Origin: Natronohydrobacter sp.
GTDB lineage: Bacteria; Pseudomonadota; Alphaproteobacteria; Rhodobacterales; Rhodobacteraceae
Reading direction: 5' to 3'
DNA length: 50,979 bases
NCBI GenBank assembly: GCA_020832585.1
Contig: JAFIEL010000007.1
Location: 1-50,979 of the forward strand
The notes beneath the pieces were generated by a model. That model did no database searches. It was given only the letters and a program-made list of their open reading frames with translations, and was not told where the DNA came from. Every line of letters starts with the position of its first letter. Position 1 is the stretch's first letter. Of this stretch, positions 9,243 through 18,592 are shown in pieces. A program made the translations under genes and the position numbers.

Positions 9243-10673
9243 ATGACAAGCCGGAGCATGCCCTTGGACCTGATCGACGAGCCGCCCAGCAACACGCCGG
9301 AATTTTCCGTCTCGGAAATCTCGGGCGCGGTGAAACGCGTGCTCGAGGGCGAATTCGGGCGCGTGCGCGTGCGCGGCGAAGTCGGGCGCGTGGTCGTGGC
9401 GCGCACGGGCCATATGTATTTCGATCTGAAAGATGACCGCGCGGTGATCGCCTCGGTCAGCTGGAAAGGGCAGGTCGCGAAGATGGCCGTCAAGCCCGAG
9501 GAGGGAATGGAGGTCATCGCCACAGGCCGCCTGACCACCTTCGCACCGCAGTCGAAATACCAGTTGCAGGTCGAGAGCATCGAGCCCGCAGGCGCGGGCG
9601 CACTGATGGCGATGCTGGAAAAGCGCAAGGCCGCGCTTGCGGCTGAAGGGCTGTTCGCGCCAGAGCGCAAGCGCCGCCTGCCCTATCTGCCGCGCGTGAT
9701 CGGGGTTGTCACCTCGCCGCAAGGGGCGGTGATCCGCGACATCCTGCACCGGCTGCACGACCGGTTCGGGGTGCATGTGCTGCTCTGGCCCGTTGCCGTG
9801 CAAGGTCAGGCCTGCGCGCCGGAAGTCGCGCGCGCGATTGCGGGGTTCAATGCCTTGCCAGCAGGCGGACCTGTCCCTCGCCCCGATGTGCTGATCGTCG
9901 CGCGCGGGGGTGGCTCGATCGAAGACCTCTGGGGCTTCAACGAGGAAATCGTCGTGCGTGCGGCAGCGGCCAGCACCATCCCGCTGATTTCCGCTGTCGG
10001 CCATGAAACCGACACCACGCTGATCGATTTCGCGTCCGACCAGCGCGCGCCCACACCCACGGCGGCTGCGGAAATTGCCGTCCCGGTCCATGCGGACCTG
10101 CTGGCCCATGTCACCACGCTCGATGCCCGCCTGACCCGCGCCGCAGCGCAATCTGTCAGCCAGCGCCGCCAACGCCTGTCGGATCTGTCCCGCGCCCTGC
10201 CCCGCGCGGAAACCCTGCTGGCCCCGGCGCTGCAACGCTTCGACCAATGGGCCGAACGCTTCCCCGGCAGCCTGCGCGCGCTGATGACCGCCAAGCGACA
10301 GGAATTACGCTCGACCAGCGCCGGGCTGCGACCTTCGACCATCACAAACGAGATCACCAAGGCCCGCGAACGCCTGACCGAACGCAGCACGCGCGCGGAA
10401 CGCGCCATGGTCACGCAACTCGACCGCTACCAGACCCGGCTTGCGGCGCTAGAGCGCCTGCGCCAGTCGCTGGGCTATCCAGCCACTCTCGCGCGCGGTT
10501 ATGCCGTGGTGCGCGATGGCGAGGGTAGCCTTCTCACAAGCGCGAAAACCGCCAGCGCGGCGCAGACGCTGGACATTGAATTTGCCGATGGCGCGGTCAG
10601 CGCAATCGCGCAAAAGGCCCCGAAGCAAACCAAACCCAAGGCGCAGAAGCCCGATCAAGGCAGCCTGTTCTGA
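9243..10673 (+). CDS. xseA: Exodeoxyribonuclease VII large subunit
   Basis: XseA is the catalytic subunit of ExoVII, which degrades single-stranded DNA. The 476-residue protein has the N-terminal OB domain (about 18-115: [25 protein letters not shown]), the nuclease domain with [31 protein letters not shown] and [14 protein letters not shown], and a long helical C-terminal part (about 300-440) that would bind XseB. The start could be ATG 9243 or the in-frame ATG at 9258; conserved content begins after both. The small subunit XseB is not in this window. Confidence 0.95.
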   Translation: MTSRSMPLDLIDEPPSNTPEFSVSEISGAVKRVLEGEFGRVRVRGEVGRVVVARTGHMYFDLKDDRAVIASVSWKGQVAKMAVKPEEGMEVIATGRLTTFAPQSKYQLQVESIEPAGAGALMAMLEKRKAALAAEGLFAPERKRRLPYLPRVIGVVTSPQGAVIRDILHRLHDRFGVHVLLWPVAVQGQACAPEVARAIAGFNALPAGGPVPRPDVLIVARGGGSIEDLWGFNEEIVVRAAAASTIPLISAVGHETDTTLIDFASDQRAPTPTAAAEIAVPVHADLLAHVTTLDARLTRAAAQSVSQRRQRLSDLSRALPRAETLLAPALQRFDQWAERFPGSLRALMTAKRQELRSTSAGLRPSTITNEITKARERLTERSTRAERAMVTQLDRYQTRLAALERLRQSLGYPATLARGYAVVRDGEGSLLTSAKTASAAQTLDIEFADGAVSAIAQKAPKQTKPKAQKPDQGSLF

Positions 10674-10700
10674 TCACACCCGCATTTTCTTGCGACAAAT

Positions 10701-10728
10701 ACTCCGGGGTCCGGGGCAGCGCCCCGGC
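10701..10728. terminator. Stem-loop between convergent xseA and aminotransferase genes
   Basis: CCGGGGC (10711-10717), loop AGC, GCCCCGG (10721-10727) make a perfect 7-bp GC stem. It lies 37 bp after xseA and just after the end of the oppositely oriented aminotransferase gene, where a bidirectional terminator is expected. The preceding ACTCCGGGGT resembles intergenic hairpin elements I recall from other Rhodobacteraceae, so it may be a repeated element. Confidence 0.55.
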
Positions 10729-10736
10729 GCGCTCAT

Positions 10737-11915
10737 TTAACGCGTGACGCTGGCAATCGCGCGGGCGCAGGCGGCGATGTTGCTCGACGACAGCCCCGCC
10801 ATATTCGCCCGCCCATCGTCCAGCAGATAAACCCCATGCTCTGCGCGCAGGCGCAGCACCTCTTCCAGCGACAGCGGCAGCAGCGAGAACATGCCCTGTT
10901 CAGCGCCAACACCTGCAAACCGATCCGAACCAGTTTCAGCCCGTAGCGCATCAGCCAGGGCAAGACGGTTGGCCTGCACGCGCCCACGCATCGCGTCCAG
11001 TTCACTCTGCCACTGGTGACGCAGCACCACATCGCTCAGGATCGTGCTGACCACGCGCGCGCCGTGATCGGGGGGAAAGGCGAAGCTTGCGCGGTTCAGC
11101 CCGGCCAGAACCGCCGCCAGTGTGCTGCGCTGCGCCTCGCTGACAATCGCCATGGCAATGCCCACCCGCTCGCGATAGAGGCCGAAATTCTTCGAGCAAC
11201 TCGCCGCCACCAGCACTTCGGGCAGGCGCGCGGCCAGATGGCGCAGGCCGCCTGCATCCGCGTCCAGCCCTTCGCCAAAGCCCTGATAGGCCATATCGAC
11301 AAAGGGCACAGCGCCGCGCCGCGACAGAAGCGCGCCTATTTCTGCCCAGTCCTGCAGGGCCAGATCCACACCTGTCGGGTTGTGGCAACAGCCATGCAGC
11401 AAGACCACATCGCCCGCGCCCACCTGTTCAAGATCGGCAAAAAGCCCTGTGCGGTCCAGCCCGCCCTCGGGGGCCAGATATCGATAGGGTCGCGATTGCA
11501 GCCCGGCTGCGGCAATCAGCGGCAGGTGGTTGGGCCAAGTCTGGGCGCTGACCCAGATCACGGTCTCGGGCCGGGTCTTGCGGATCAACTCGCAGATCTG
11601 ACGCACCGCCGCCGTGCCACCCGGCGTGCCGACAGCGGCGACGCGCGCGGACGGCACTGCGCCGCCCAGAAGCAACGTTTCCATCGCGCTCAGGAAGCCT
11701 GCATCGCCCGCGAGCGACAGATAGCTCTTGCTGTCCTGCTCGGTCAGGATCTGCGCCTCGGCGGCTTTCACAGCGGCCATGACAGGTGTGCGCCCGTCCT
11801 CGTCGCGGTAAACACCTACGCCAAGGTCAATCTTGCCCGCGCGCGTATCCGCCGCATAGGCCTGCATCAGTGCAATGATGGCGTCCTGTTTCGGGGGGGT
11901 CAGGGTTTCGAACAT
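10737..11915 (-). CDS. tyrB: Aromatic/aspartate-type aminotransferase (class I)
   Basis: The 392-residue PLP enzyme begins MFETLTPPKQDAIIALMQAYAAD and has the class I signature SCSKNFGLYRERVG, with Lys242 as the expected Schiff-base lysine. HGCCHNPTGVDL and VPFVDMAYQGFG are the family's PLP-pocket motifs. The subgroup resembles TyrB/AspC, which transfers amino groups between aromatic amino acids or aspartate and 2-oxoglutarate. Substrate preference cannot be fixed from sequence. It is the last gene of a minus-strand set after sseA and the GNAT gene, 6 bp downstream of the latter. Confidence 0.88.
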   Translation of the reverse strand: MFETLTPPKQDAIIALMQAYAADTRAGKIDLGVGVYRDEDGRTPVMAAVKAAEAQILTEQDSKSYLSLAGDAGFLSAMETLLLGGAVPSARVAAVGTPGGTAAVRQICELIRKTRPETVIWVSAQTWPNHLPLIAAAGLQSRPYRYLAPEGGLDRTGLFADLEQVGAGDVVLLHGCCHNPTGVDLALQDWAEIGALLSRRGAVPFVDMAYQGFGEGLDADAGGLRHLAARLPEVLVAASCSKNFGLYRERVGIAMAIVSEAQRSTLAAVLAGLNRASFAFPPDHGARVVSTILSDVVLRHQWQSELDAMRGRVQANRLALADALRAETGSDRFAGVGAEQGMFSLLPLSLEEVLRLRAEHGVYLLDDGRANMAGLSSSNIAACARAIASVTR

Positions 11916-11921
11916 CGGGGC

Positions 11922-12482
11922 CTATATCTGTGCCTGGGTCCAGTCACGGACCAGCAGGCGCGTGCGCTCTTCCTGCCGGACCGGAGTGAACCCCTGTGTC
12001 TGATACTTGATCAATGCGCGCGGGTGATCGAGGGTGCAGGTATTCACGCTCAGGCGTGCAACGCCCGCGCGCGCCCAGCCAGTCAGGATTGCCGTGCGCA
12101 ACATCCATGTGCCAAGCCCGCGCCCGACCGAGTCCGGCACCAGCCCGAAATAGGCCAGATCACAGCTATCGCCTGCGCGCCAGTCGAGCACGAAGAAACC
12201 CTGCGGCCAGCCATGGTCGATCAGCGAATAGAGCGCGACATCAGGGCTGTTCAGCCAGTCGGTGATCTCGGCATCTTCCGAGGCGTGCAGGTCGGTCCAT
12301 GCATAATCGCGCCCGACCGCATCATAGAGCGCGCGGAAATACCACACGGGCGGGGATTCGGCTTTCAGCAGCGCGCCCGTCATTCCCGCCGGGGTGACTG
12401 GCCAGCCATAGGTCGGGCGTTCGGTCATTTCCAGAAAGGTGACCGTGTAACTGACGGTTTCACCTGCGCGGTGGGTTGTCAT
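11922..12482 (-). CDS. GNAT-family N-acetyltransferase
   Basis: The 186-residue protein has the acetyl-CoA-binding GNAT core in its second half: CDLAYFGLVPDSVGRGLGTWMLRTAI contains the V...GRGLG motif A, followed by VNTCTLDHPRALIKYQTQGF. The N-terminal half is specific to this subgroup. The acceptor substrate is not recognisable. The ATG overlaps the end of sseA by 4 nt, which indicates coupled translation. Confidence 0.85.
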   Translation of the reverse strand: MTTHRAGETVSYTVTFLEMTERPTYGWPVTPAGMTGALLKAESPPVWYFRALYDAVGRDYAWTDLHASEDAEITDWLNSPDVALYSLIDHGWPQGFFVLDWRAGDSCDLAYFGLVPDSVGRGLGTWMLRTAILTGWARAGVARLSVNTCTLDHPRALIKYQTQGFTPVRQEERTRLLVRDWTQAQI

Positions 12483-13324
12483 CCGGTTTCAACCTTCAGA
12501 TCGGGGAACTGGCCCCATTCTGACCATGATCCATCATAAAGCGCATGCGCCCGGTGCCCGAGGATTTCCAGCCCGAGGCTCAGCACAGCCGCCGTCACGC
12601 CCGACCCGCAAGTGGTGATGATCTGGCGGTCCAGATCGACGCCTGCGCCCTCAAAGGCTGCGCGCAGATCGTCGCCGCGCTTCATCGTGCCATCGGCGGC
12701 CAGTAGCTGGCTGAAAGGCAGGTTCAACGCGCCGGGCATATGGCCCGCGCGCAGCCCCTCGCGCGGCTCCGGGGCGTCACCGCGAAACCGCTCGGGCGAT
12801 CTTGCGTCCACGATCTGCCAGTCGCGCAGTTTCACGGCAGCGGCGACCTGGCTCACATCCTTGACCAGATGGTTCTGGCGCTGGACCGTGATGTGGCGCT
12901 CGCGAAGGACGGGCGGCATGTCCTCGACTGCGCGCCCCTCGGCCTGCCATTTCGGAAAACCGCCATCCAGCACGGCCACATCGCTCTTGCCCATCAGCCG
13001 GAACAGCCACCAGACGCGCGCGGCGGAAAACAGGCCCATCCCGTCATAGACCACCACCTGATGCCCGTCGCCCACACCCATCGCCCGCATGCGGGACATG
13101 AATTTTTCGACCGGTGGCGCCATATGCGGCAGGTTCGAGCGCGTGTCGCTGATCTCGTCGATATCGAAGAAACGCGCGCCGGGGATATGGCCTGCCTGAT
13201 ACTCGGCACGCGCGTCGCGGCCCATTTGCGGCAGATACCAGCTGGCATCAAGGATGCGCAGATCCGGGTCGTTCAGATGCCTGTCCAGCCAGTCTGTCGA
13301 CACAAGTGTTTTCGGATCGTCCAT
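12479..13324 (-). CDS. sseA: 3-mercaptopyruvate sulfurtransferase
   Basis: The 281-residue protein has two rhodanese domains. The first (about 8-130, GHIPGARFFDIDEISD) lacks the active Cys, and the second (about 160-278) carries it as Cys239 in CGSGVTA. The CGSGVTA loop is the mercaptopyruvate sulfurtransferase type. It moves sulfur from 3-mercaptopyruvate to thiols or cyanide. The ATG at 13322-13324 begins MDDPKTLVSTDWL; the frame runs further upstream into the antisense of zapE, which I reject. It is the first gene of the set with the GNAT and aminotransferase genes. Confidence 0.93.
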   Translation of the reverse strand: MDDPKTLVSTDWLDRHLNDPDLRILDASWYLPQMGRDARAEYQAGHIPGARFFDIDEISDTRSNLPHMAPPVEKFMSRMRAMGVGDGHQVVVYDGMGLFSAARVWWLFRLMGKSDVAVLDGGFPKWQAEGRAVEDMPPVLRERHITVQRQNHLVKDVSQVAAAVKLRDWQIVDARSPERFRGDAPEPREGLRAGHMPGALNLPFSQLLAADGTMKRGDDLRAAFEGAGVDLDRQIITTCGSGVTAAVLSLGLEILGHRAHALYDGSWSEWGQFPDLKVETG

Positions 13325-13435
13325 CAGACACCCCCTGTCCTGAATCCTGTTCCTACCCCTAAAGGTGCAAAGGCGGCCTGACAAGACAGCAGGCAGGGCT
13401 TTCGCGCCCGCAGGCTTTGGCGTAATGAGCGCGCC

Positions 13436-14515
13436 ATGAGTCTGATTGCGCGATATGATGCCCTTGTCGAGGCAGGAACGCTGCGCCCTGACGCTGCCCA
13501 GCGCGGGGCGCTTGTGCTGTTCGATCCGATCCTTGACTATCTGGCCAAGCCTGCCCCGAAATCCGGCGGTTTGCGGGGGCTTCTGGGGCGCAAGACGCCT
13601 GCGGCCCCTCCGGGGCTGTATCTGTGGGGCGGTGTCGGGCGCGGCAAGTCCATGTTGATGGACCTGTTTGTGGCCCATCTCGGCGATGTGCCCAAACGAA
13701 GGGTGCATTTCCATGCCTTCATGCAGGAAATCCATGCCGGGCTACATGAAGCGCGCAAGCGCGGGGTCGAGGACGCCCTCGCGCCGGTGGCCGACAAGGT
13801 GGCGGCAGAGGTGCGGCTGCTGGCCTTTGACGAGATGCAGATCACGGATATTACCGATGCGATGCTGGTGGGGCGGCTCTTCGAGCGGCTGATGGCGGCG
13901 GGGGTGGCGATTGTGACCACGTCGAACCGGGTGCCGGATGATCTGTACAAGGACGGGCTGAACCGCGCGCTGTTCCTGCCCTTCATCGAGATGATCAAGA
14001 CGCGGATGGTGGTGCATGAGTTGGCGTCAGAAACGGATTACCGCCAGAAGCGTCTGGCGGGAGCGCAAGTCTATTTCACGCCTGCAGGTGCGGCTGCGCG
14101 CAGTGACATGGCCCGGATCTGGGATGAATTGACAGGCCATGATCCGGGCTTGCCGCTGCGCCTGACGGTCAAGGGGCGCGATGTGGTGGTGCCCAAGGCC
14201 CATAATGGTGTCGGGCGCGCGAGCTTCTGGGACCTGTGCGGGCAGGCGCTGGGGCCGGGGGATTATCTGGCCATCGCGCAGGCGCTGCGGGTGCTGATGC
14301 TGGATGACATCCCCTACCTGTCGGCCACGAATTACAACGAGGCCAAGCGTTTCGTGACCTTGATTGATGCGCTTTACGAGGGCCGGGTGCGCTTGATCGC
14401 CTCTGCAGCGGCAGAGCCGGAGCGGCTGTATACCGAAGGCGCGGGATCCTTTGAGTTCGAGCGCACCGCCAGCCGGTTGCGCGAAATGCAGGGCGCGGAT
14501 TGGGGTGCTGCCTGA
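13436..14515 (+). CDS. zapE: Cell division protein ZapE (AFG1-like ATPase)
   Basis: The 359-residue AFG1/ZapE-family ATPase has Walker A GGVGRGKS at 65-72, preceded by PPGLYLWG. The segments HFHAFMQEIHAGLHE and LLAFDEMQITDITDAM (Walker B) follow, then VVTTSNRVPDDLYKDGLNR. ZapE acts on FtsZ rings in gammaproteobacteria; the family's role in alphaproteobacteria is less clear. It is divergent from sseA across 111 bp and lies just upstream of the cobalamin riboswitch. Confidence 0.92.
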   Translation: MSLIARYDALVEAGTLRPDAAQRGALVLFDPILDYLAKPAPKSGGLRGLLGRKTPAAPPGLYLWGGVGRGKSMLMDLFVAHLGDVPKRRVHFHAFMQEIHAGLHEARKRGVEDALAPVADKVAAEVRLLAFDEMQITDITDAMLVGRLFERLMAAGVAIVTTSNRVPDDLYKDGLNRALFLPFIEMIKTRMVVHELASETDYRQKRLAGAQVYFTPAGAAARSDMARIWDELTGHDPGLPLRLTVKGRDVVVPKAHNGVGRASFWDLCGQALGPGDYLAIAQALRVLMLDDIPYLSATNYNEAKRFVTLIDALYEGRVRLIASAAAEPERLYTEGAGSFEFERTASRLREMQGADWGAA

Positions 14516-14589
14516 GCACAGGTGCCGCAAGACCGGGCAACGATGTCGCAAACATGGTTGCCGAATCTGATTGATCGGCGTAGTCAGGA

Positions 14590-14770
14590 TATAGCTTTGG
14601 TCTGGATGTTCACGCATCCGGTAATAGGGAACTGCGGTGCGCAGCATCTTGCTGCAATTCCGTGACTGCCCCCGCAACTGTAGGCGGCGAGCGATGTCGG
14701 CATATGCCACTGTGGCCTCGGTCATGGGAAGGCCCGGCAGAGCGATGACCCGCAAGTCAGGAGACCTGCC
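14590..14770 (+). ncRNA. Cobalamin riboswitch
   Basis: The 5' untranslated region of the uptake operon contains the conserved cobalamin aptamer elements in order: AATAGGGAA (about 14623-14631), GTGACTGCCCCCGCAACTGTA (14662-14682), GCCACTG (14706-14712), ATGGGAAGGC (14724-14733) and the B12 box AAGTCAGGAGACCTGCC (14754-14770). Bound adenosylcobalamin normally shuts expression off. It lies 75 bp after zapE and 150 bp before the receptor start. Boundaries are estimated from the motifs. Confidence 0.95.
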
Positions 14771-14920
14771 AAAGTGATCACCCTATCCCGGCGCGGGTGG
14801 CGTTGCGGGTAACGGTTCCAACCGTAGCGGTGACATCCCTCGCCGTCTGCGGTGCGCCTGCATCCGCCAGACATGACTTCTGATCACGGCCCTTGGATGG
14901 GCCGCAATAGGGTGTTGCAG
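14771..14920 (+). promoter_or_regulatory. Leader between aptamer and receptor gene (possible expression platform)
   Basis: This 150-nt leader contains two possible stems: the near-palindrome ACGGTT-CC-AACCGT at about 14811-14824, and GGCCC (14888-14892), loop TTGGAT, GGGCC (14899-14903), which ends 17 nt before the chosen ATG. No U-run follows, so control of translation is more likely than termination. In-frame ATGs at 14852 and 14873 could extend the receptor but would place the second stem inside the coding region. Confidence 0.4.
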
Positions 14921-16801
14921 ATGCAAGACACGATTCTGAGGCTATGCGCCTCGACCGCGCTGGTGGGCGCTCTCGCTTTCCCCGCAAGCGCACAGCAGAT
15001 CATCAATCTGGAAGAAATCACGTTTTCGGCGAATCTGACCGCAACGGAGATTGCGCGCAGCGGCGCGTCCGTCAGCGTCGTGACCCGCGAAGACCTAGAT
15101 GCAGCGGGCGCGATTCAACTGGTCGATTACCTGTCGCGCCTGCCCGGTGTCACGGTGACACAGAATGGTGGTCTTGGCGGATCGGCAAGCCTGCGCATCC
15201 GCGGGGCCGGGCCGGAATATGTCGCGGTCTATGTCGATGGTATCCGCGTGGATGACCCATCATCGCCGCAGACCGCTTTCAACTTTGGCACGCTGACGAC
15301 TGCGGATATTGGGCGCATCGAAATCTTGCGCGGCTCACAATCGGCGCTCTATGGCGGGTCTGCCGTAGGGGGTGTGGTCAACATATCGACCCTTGGCGCG
15401 ACGGAAGACGGAGTCACGCAGAGCCTGCAACTGGAGGCCGGAAGCCACCGGACCTATCTGGCCCGCTACGGGATTGCCTTTCGTGATGACCGCTTTGAAG
15501 CGGCGGTCAATGTCAGCCATGTGCGCTCGCGAGGGTTCTCGGCGTATGAGCCGTTTCCGGGCGCTCCGGGCCTGACACCGGACGGGTTGGAAGCCAGCCG
15601 CCTGAGTTTCTCTGGCCGCTATCAACTGACCGATGAGACCGCTTTGGGGTTGTCGGGCTTCTATCAGACGAGTGACTCCGAATTCGACAACTTTGGCGCA
15701 GATGCAGATAACCTGCTTAAACGGCGCGAATATGGTCTGCGCGTTTTTGGGGAATATGCCACCGGAAACACGACGCATGAGTTGAGCGCCACGCTTTACG
15801 ACATGAGCCGCGAAGCGTTTCAGCCGCGCGGTGTCTCTGCGGGCGAATTCGAAGCACGGCGGTTGAGTTTTGCCTACAAGGGCATCACCGAACTATCCCC
15901 TGCGCTGACCTTGATCTATGGCGCGGACACCCAGAACGAGAGCATCACTGTGCGCGGGCAAGGACCGGACAGCACCCGCGTGTCAGGTGTGTTCGGGCAG
16001 GCCCTCTGGACGCCGCGCGCGGATCTTGACGTATCGGCCACTGTGCGGGCAGATCGCAATTCCGGTTTTGGCACATTCTATACAGGCCGGATCGCCGCTG
16101 CCTGGCAGGCGACAGATGGGCTGGTGCTGCGCGGCGCAGTCGGGCGCGGGTTCCGTGCGCCCTCCATCAATGAACAGCTTGGCAACCCGGTCTGGGGTAT
16201 TGCGCCCAATCCTTCCCTTGAGCCTGAAACCAGTGTCAGCGCCGAGATCGGTGCCGATTACCGCTTCGCGAATGGGGCAGAAATCAGCACGACGCTGTTT
16301 CAACTGACGACCGATAACGCGATCACCTATTGCGCGCTGGCGCCGGGGGCCTGGGGCCCGACCTGTCCGAACGCAGGGCCGGCGGGGTTTGAAAACCATT
16401 ACCAGAATATCGCTGGCAAGACCCGCCGTCGTGGGTTTGAACTGGGCGCGGTTGTGCCCGTGACAGACGCGCACCGGCTCGACATTGGCTACACCTACAC
16501 CGATGCCCGAAATCCCAGCGGGGCGCGACTGGCACGCATCCCGCGCCATGATCTAAATCTGGGTCTGCGGTCAGAATGGAACGAGCGCGTCAGCTCGACG
16601 ATCAGCTTGCAGCATCTCGCAGGCCGCACCGGCAACATGCCCAGCTATTCGGTTGTGAATGCTGGGATTCGCTACCGGGTGAATGATCACGCCGATCTGT
16701 CCTTGCGGGTTGAGAACCTGTTCAACAAGCAATATCAACAGATTGCAGGCTATGGCACGTCTGACAGGGCCTTCTACCTTGGCGTTGCGTCGCGCTTCTA
16801 G
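14921..16801 (+). CDS. btuB: TonB-dependent cobalamin receptor BtuB
   Basis: This is a 626-residue outer-membrane receptor. It has a signal peptide (about 1-23, LCASTALVGALAFPASAQQ), a TonB-box-like LEEITFSA, a plug domain (about 40-145: SVSVVTREDLDAAGAIQLVDYL, LRIRGAGPEYVAVYVDGIRV, IEILRGSQSALYG) and a 22-strand-type beta barrel ending YLGVASRF with the terminal aromatic residue. The preceding cobalamin riboswitch and the following btuFCD genes make vitamin B12 or another corrinoid the substrate. The start at 14921 gives a normal signal peptide. Confidence 0.92.
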   Translation: MQDTILRLCASTALVGALAFPASAQQIINLEEITFSANLTATEIARSGASVSVVTREDLDAAGAIQLVDYLSRLPGVTVTQNGGLGGSASLRIRGAGPEYVAVYVDGIRVDDPSSPQTAFNFGTLTTADIGRIEILRGSQSALYGGSAVGGVVNISTLGATEDGVTQSLQLEAGSHRTYLARYGIAFRDDRFEAAVNVSHVRSRGFSAYEPFPGAPGLTPDGLEASRLSFSGRYQLTDETALGLSGFYQTSDSEFDNFGADADNLLKRREYGLRVFGEYATGNTTHELSATLYDMSREAFQPRGVSAGEFEARRLSFAYKGITELSPALTLIYGADTQNESITVRGQGPDSTRVSGVFGQALWTPRADLDVSATVRADRNSGFGTFYTGRIAAAWQATDGLVLRGAVGRGFRAPSINEQLGNPVWGIAPNPSLEPETSVSAEIGADYRFANGAEISTTLFQLTTDNAITYCALAPGAWGPTCPNAGPAGFENHYQNIAGKTRRRGFELGAVVPVTDAHRLDIGYTYTDARNPSGARLARIPRHDLNLGLRSEWNERVSSTISLQHLAGRTGNMPSYSVVNAGIRYRVNDHADLSLRVENLFNKQYQQIAGYGTSDRAFYLGVASRF

Positions 16802-17609
16802 AACCCTTGCTGCAGCCCTTGCCCTTTGGGCCGGGGCCGCGGTTGCGGGGCCACCCGAAAGGGTGGTCTCGATCAATCTGTGCACGGATCAACTTGCAAT
16901 GCTGCTGGCGGCACCGGGGCAACTGGTCTCGATCTCGCGGATTTCGCATGATCCGAATGTTTCGGTCATGCTGGAAGAGGCGCGGCGATACCCCATCAAT
17001 TACGGGCAGGGCGAGGAAGTGTTCCGCCTGTCGCCTGATCTGGTGCTCGCGGGGGCCTTTACCTCGTCCTACACGGTCGGCTTGCTGCGGCGGTTGGGGG
17101 TCGAGGTGGCGCAATTGCCGATTGCCAATTCGCTCGACGCCATCCCCGGCAATATCCGCGAAGTGGGCCTCCTGCTGGGCCGCGAGGTCGAGGCCGAGGT
17201 CGTGGTGGCGCAGTTCGAGGCCGATCTTGCGAGCCTGCGCGCCGACCGCGACCGCGCCACACGCGCGGCACTGCATTACGCCAATAATTACACATCGGGC
17301 GAAAACTCACTTGCGCATGAGATTCTGACGGCGGCGGGGTTCGCCAATATCGCTGCCGAAGCCGGGCTGTCCGGGGGCGGCACGCTGGCGATGGAGCGGC
17401 TGGTGATGCTGATGCCCGATCTGGTGATCTCTGGCCAGCCTTATCCGGGCGCCTCGCGCTCCGAAGAGGTGTTGCGCCATCCCGCGATGGAGGTGCTGCG
17501 CGACCGTCATGCGGCCCATGCGCTGGCCGATGCCGAATGGGTCTGCGGCACGCCTGCTGTTTTGCGCGCGATTGCGCGGCTGGTGGATTTGCATGAGGGC
17601 GGATCATGA
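16752..17609 (+). CDS. btuF: Periplasmic corrinoid-binding protein (BtuF-like)
   Basis: The protein of about 285 residues has an N-terminal secretion signal (TLAAALALWAGAAVAG) and a class III (TroA/FhuD/BtuF) binding-protein fold: PPERVVSINLCTDQLAMLL, LSPDLVLAGAFTSSYTVGLLRRLG, then the linking helix and MERLVMLMPDLVISGQP. It would hand corrinoid from BtuB to BtuCD. The start is either ATG 16752, inside the end of btuB, or TTG 16779, which gives a shorter, more usual signal peptide. Its TGA overlaps the next ATG (ATGA). Confidence 0.87.
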   Translation: MARLTGPSTLALRRASRTLAAALALWAGAAVAGPPERVVSINLCTDQLAMLLAAPGQLVSISRISHDPNVSVMLEEARRYPINYGQGEEVFRLSPDLVLAGAFTSSYTVGLLRRLGVEVAQLPIANSLDAIPGNIREVGLLLGREVEAEVVVAQFEADLASLRADRDRATRAALHYANNYTSGENSLAHEILTAAGFANIAAEAGLSGGGTLAMERLVMLMPDLVISGQPYPGASRSEEVLRHPAMEVLRDRHAAHALADAEWVCGTPAVLRAIARLVDLHEGGS

Positions 17610-18592
17610 CGCGCGCGCTGTTGCCCCTGCTTGGCGTGACGGTCGCGGTGCTTTTTGCGGCGTCACTGATGATCGGCCCGGCAGGGCTGGCACCTGTGCA
17701 GGCGCTTTCGGCGCTGATCCGAGGAGATGCGCTGGCCGAAACGCTGGTGATGCGCGAAATCCGCCTGCCGCGCGCGATTCTGGCCGTTCTGGTGGGGGCC
17801 GCGCTGGGGCTGGCCGGGGCGGCCTTGCAGGGGTATTTGCGCAACCCGCTGGCAGAACCGGGGCTGATCGGTGTCTCTGGCTCGGCGGCGCTGGGCGCGG
17901 TGCTGGCGCTACAGAGCGGTTTCGCGGCCCTGCATGTGCTGGCGCTGCCCGGTGCGGCACTGCTGGGCGCGGTGTTGGCGGTTCTGGTCATCCTTGCGCT
18001 GGCTGGGCCGCGCGGTGGGTCAATCACACTGATCCTTGCGGGGATTGCGGTTTCGGCGCTTGCGGGCGCGTTGACATCGCTGGTGCTGAACCTGTCGCCA
18101 AACCCCTTCGCGGCCTCTGAAATCGTGTTCTGGATGATGGGCTCGCTGCAAGACCGTTCGATGACCCATGTCTGGCTGGCCGTGCCCTTTATTGCGCTGG
18201 GGGCTATGGTGCTGTTGGCGCAGGGTCGCAAATTCGATGCGCTGACGCTGGGCGAGGATGCGGCGGCCAGCATGGGCGTGCATCTGGGACGGTTGCGGTT
18301 GGCGCTGGTGCTGGGCGTGGCCTCGATGGTGGGGGCGGCCACGGCGGTTGCGGGGGCCATCGGGTTCGTCGGACTGGTCGTGCCGCATATCTTGCGTCCG
18401 CTGGTCGGCGCGCAGCCCTCGCGGCTGCTGCCTGCTTCGGCGCTGGGGGGCGCGGTGCTGGTGCTGATGGCCGATATTGCCGTGCGGGTCATCCTGCCGA
18501 CGCGTGATCTGAAGCTGGGGGTGCTGACCGCCATCGTGGGGGCACCGCTTTTCCTGCATCTGATCTACAAGACACGGGCGCAGGGGCTATGA
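17606..18592 (+). CDS. btuC: Corrinoid ABC transporter permease (FecCD family)
   Basis: The 328-residue inner-membrane permease of the FecCD/BtuC family has about ten hydrophobic helices. Family motifs include LRLPRAILAVLVGAALGLAGAALQGYLRNPLAEPGLIGVSG near the N-terminus and AVAGAIGFVGLVVPHILRPLVG, the loop that contacts the ATPase. It overlaps btuF and btuD by 4 nt on either side, so it is part of the same transcript. The riboswitch and CbiZ point to a corrinoid substrate rather than a siderophore. Confidence 0.9.
   Translation: MTRALLPLLGVTVAVLFAASLMIGPAGLAPVQALSALIRGDALAETLVMREIRLPRAILAVLVGAALGLAGAALQGYLRNPLAEPGLIGVSGSAALGAVLALQSGFAALHVLALPGAALLGAVLAVLVILALAGPRGGSITLILAGIAVSALAGALTSLVLNLSPNPFAASEIVFWMMGSLQDRSMTHVWLAVPFIALGAMVLLAQGRKFDALTLGEDAAASMGVHLGRLRLALVLGVASMVGAATAVAGAIGFVGLVVPHILRPLVGAQPSRLLPASALGGAVLVLMADIAVRVILPTRDLKLGVLTAIVGAPLFLHLIYKTRAQGL

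Noticed and set aside
9189-10247. N-terminal extension of purD
   Set aside because: It runs antisense through xseA; PurD proteins start at the [14 protein letters not shown] motif.
11016-12539. 507-codon open frame on the plus strand
   Set aside because: It is antisense to the aminotransferase and GNAT genes, with shadow-like composition.
13325-13735. N-terminal extension of sseA
   Set aside because: It overlaps zapE antisense and has no rhodanese-like content.
14600-14850. Small ORFs on the minus strand through the riboswitch
   Set aside because: The conserved aptamer motifs account for this stretch; the ORFs have no ribosome sites.
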